NCBI GenBank assembly: GCA_001414345.1
Contig: LLCB01000402.1
Location: 1-44,227, forward strand
DNA: 44,227 bases
Source: Hymenoscyphus infarciens
Lineage: Eukaryota > Ascomycota > Leotiomycetes > Helotiales > Helotiaceae
Direction: 5' to 3'
Positions 43,301 through 44,227 of this stretch are shown here, in pieces. The position numbers and the translations under genes were made by a program. Under the pieces are notes generated by a model that was not told where the DNA came from, searched no databases, and saw only the letters and a program-made list of their open reading frames with translations. How positions within the stretch are numbered: the first letter of the stretch is position 1; the number at the start of each line of letters is the position of its first letter.

Positions 43301-44227
43301 ATCTAATTTAATACTAATCAAGGAGCTTATCTTTTATTTAATAGATAATACTAATATTAGATACTTTAGATAACTAAGTATATATAAAATTATACTAGCT
43401 AGTAGAGATATAACTAAATAGGAGATTCTCTCTTAATTTAAGAGACTTTTATATTTATTTAGTAGATAAGACTAATACTAGATACTTTAGATAACTAAAT
43501 ATATCTATATAATATATATAAAAGTATACTAACTAGTAGAGATATAACTAAATAGGAGATTCTCTCTTAAATTAAGAGACTTTTATACTTATTTAGTAGA
43601 TAATACTAAGACTAGATACTTTAATATATATTATATAAATATATTTAGTTATTTAGAGTATCTAGTATTAGTATTATCTATGAAATAAGTATAAAAGACT
43701 CTTAATTTAAGAAATAATCTAATATTAACTTATATCTCTACTTACTAGAATACTTTTATATATATTCTTTATATATAGACTACTAGCTAGAGTATCTAAT
43801 ATTATAATTATCTACTAAATAAGTATAAAAGTCTCTTAATTTAAGAGATAATCTAATATTAACTTATATCTCTACTTACTAGAATACTTTTATATATATT
43901 ATCTAGATATAGACTACTAGCTAGAGTATCTAATATTATAATTATCTACTAAATAAGTATAAAAGACTCTTAATTTAAGAGATAATCTGATATTAACTTA
44001 TATCTCTACTAGCTAGTATACTTTAATATATATTATCTAGATATATACTACTAGCTAGAGGATCTAGTATTAGTATTATCTATGAAATAAGTATAAAAGG
44101 CTCTTAATTTAAGAGATAATCTGATATTAATATATATCTTTACTAGCTAGTATACTTTAATATATATTATCTAGATATATACTACTAGCTAGAGGATCTA
44201 GTATTAGTATTATCTATGAAATAAGTA
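43301..44227. repeat. 134-bp satellite array with an orientation switch
   Basis: The anchor AAATAAGTATAAAAG starts at 43683, 43817, 43951 and 44085, with a further copy beginning at 44219, a period of exactly 134 bp that runs off the window. To the left, the reverse-complement motif AAGAGACTTTTATA..TTATTTAGTAGATAA occurs twice, also 134 bp apart (43441 and 43575), with a more diverged copy around 43330. The orientation flips around 43640-43670. Each unit contains the palindrome CTCTTAATTTAAGAG. AT-rich and non-coding. Confidence 0.85.

Noticed and set aside
43301..44227. CRISPR-like array
   Set aside because: The whole 134-bp unit repeats without distinct spacers and the organism is a eukaryote.
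1..44227. tRNA or rRNA genes
   Set aside because: No cloverleaf-like box A/box B pair or conserved rRNA stretch was noticed by eye; a dedicated scan was not possible.

Overview
The window looks like an accessory, transposon-rich stretch of a filamentous ascomycete genome (Pezizomycotina; Leotiomycetes is possible but unproven). Grounds: short introns (46-80 nt, GT..AG, CTAAC/CTAAY branch points), a Zn2Cys6 regulator, a CYP61/ERG5-type P450, a 2EXR-domain protein, and blocks where CpA/TpG is almost absent and TpA dominates, as left by repeat-induced point mutation (RIP). All calls come from reading the sequence; no search was run.

Layout. 1-1.44 kb and 42.2-44.2 kb are AT-rich, RIP-like repeats; the right block ends in a 134-bp satellite that switches orientation. 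1.8-13 kb is an island of small genes: four single-pass membrane proteins (1836, 2541, 6190, 12875), a GST, and three short Cys-rich zinc-ribbon-like genes, two of which (one broken) lie in duplicated units. A RIP-degraded Tc1/mariner-like element (4338-5820) and a TA-flanked element with a nested PIF/Harbinger-like MITE (9686-10541) are inserted here. 13.1-15.3 kb is a full-length but broken ferric reductase. 15.98-19.8 kb holds two intact genes on the minus strand: an ERG5-like C-22 sterol desaturase and a Zn2Cys6 factor. 20.3-25.6 kb is a graveyard: a DUF7730-like fragment, the 3' part of a FAD oxidoreductase, a coiled-coil gene and an alpha/beta hydrolase with one frameshift; half a MITE lies exactly between two of the truncated genes. 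26.4-28.4 kb is an intact eight-exon APC (choline/GABA-type) permease. 30.0-32.2 kb is a 2EXR gene bracketed by two inverted copies of one MITE. 32.9-34.7 kb is an intact five-exon MFS transporter, followed by a decayed GNAT acetyltransferase (35.5-36.2 kb). 37.0-41.4 kb is a third copy of the MITE split by a 3.3-kb Mutator-like element and its 0.6-kb deletion derivative. 41.6-41.9 kb is the C-terminal tail of an ABC transporter.

Main points: (1) intact transport, sterol and regulatory genes sit among at least seven decayed genes; (2) one TA-flanked MITE family is tied to gene truncation, a promoter-proximal insertion and a nested landing site for two related Mutator elements; (3) the small membrane protein / zinc-ribbon gene island is the best candidate for undescribed biology. 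No defence, toxin or other dedicated system could be shown.
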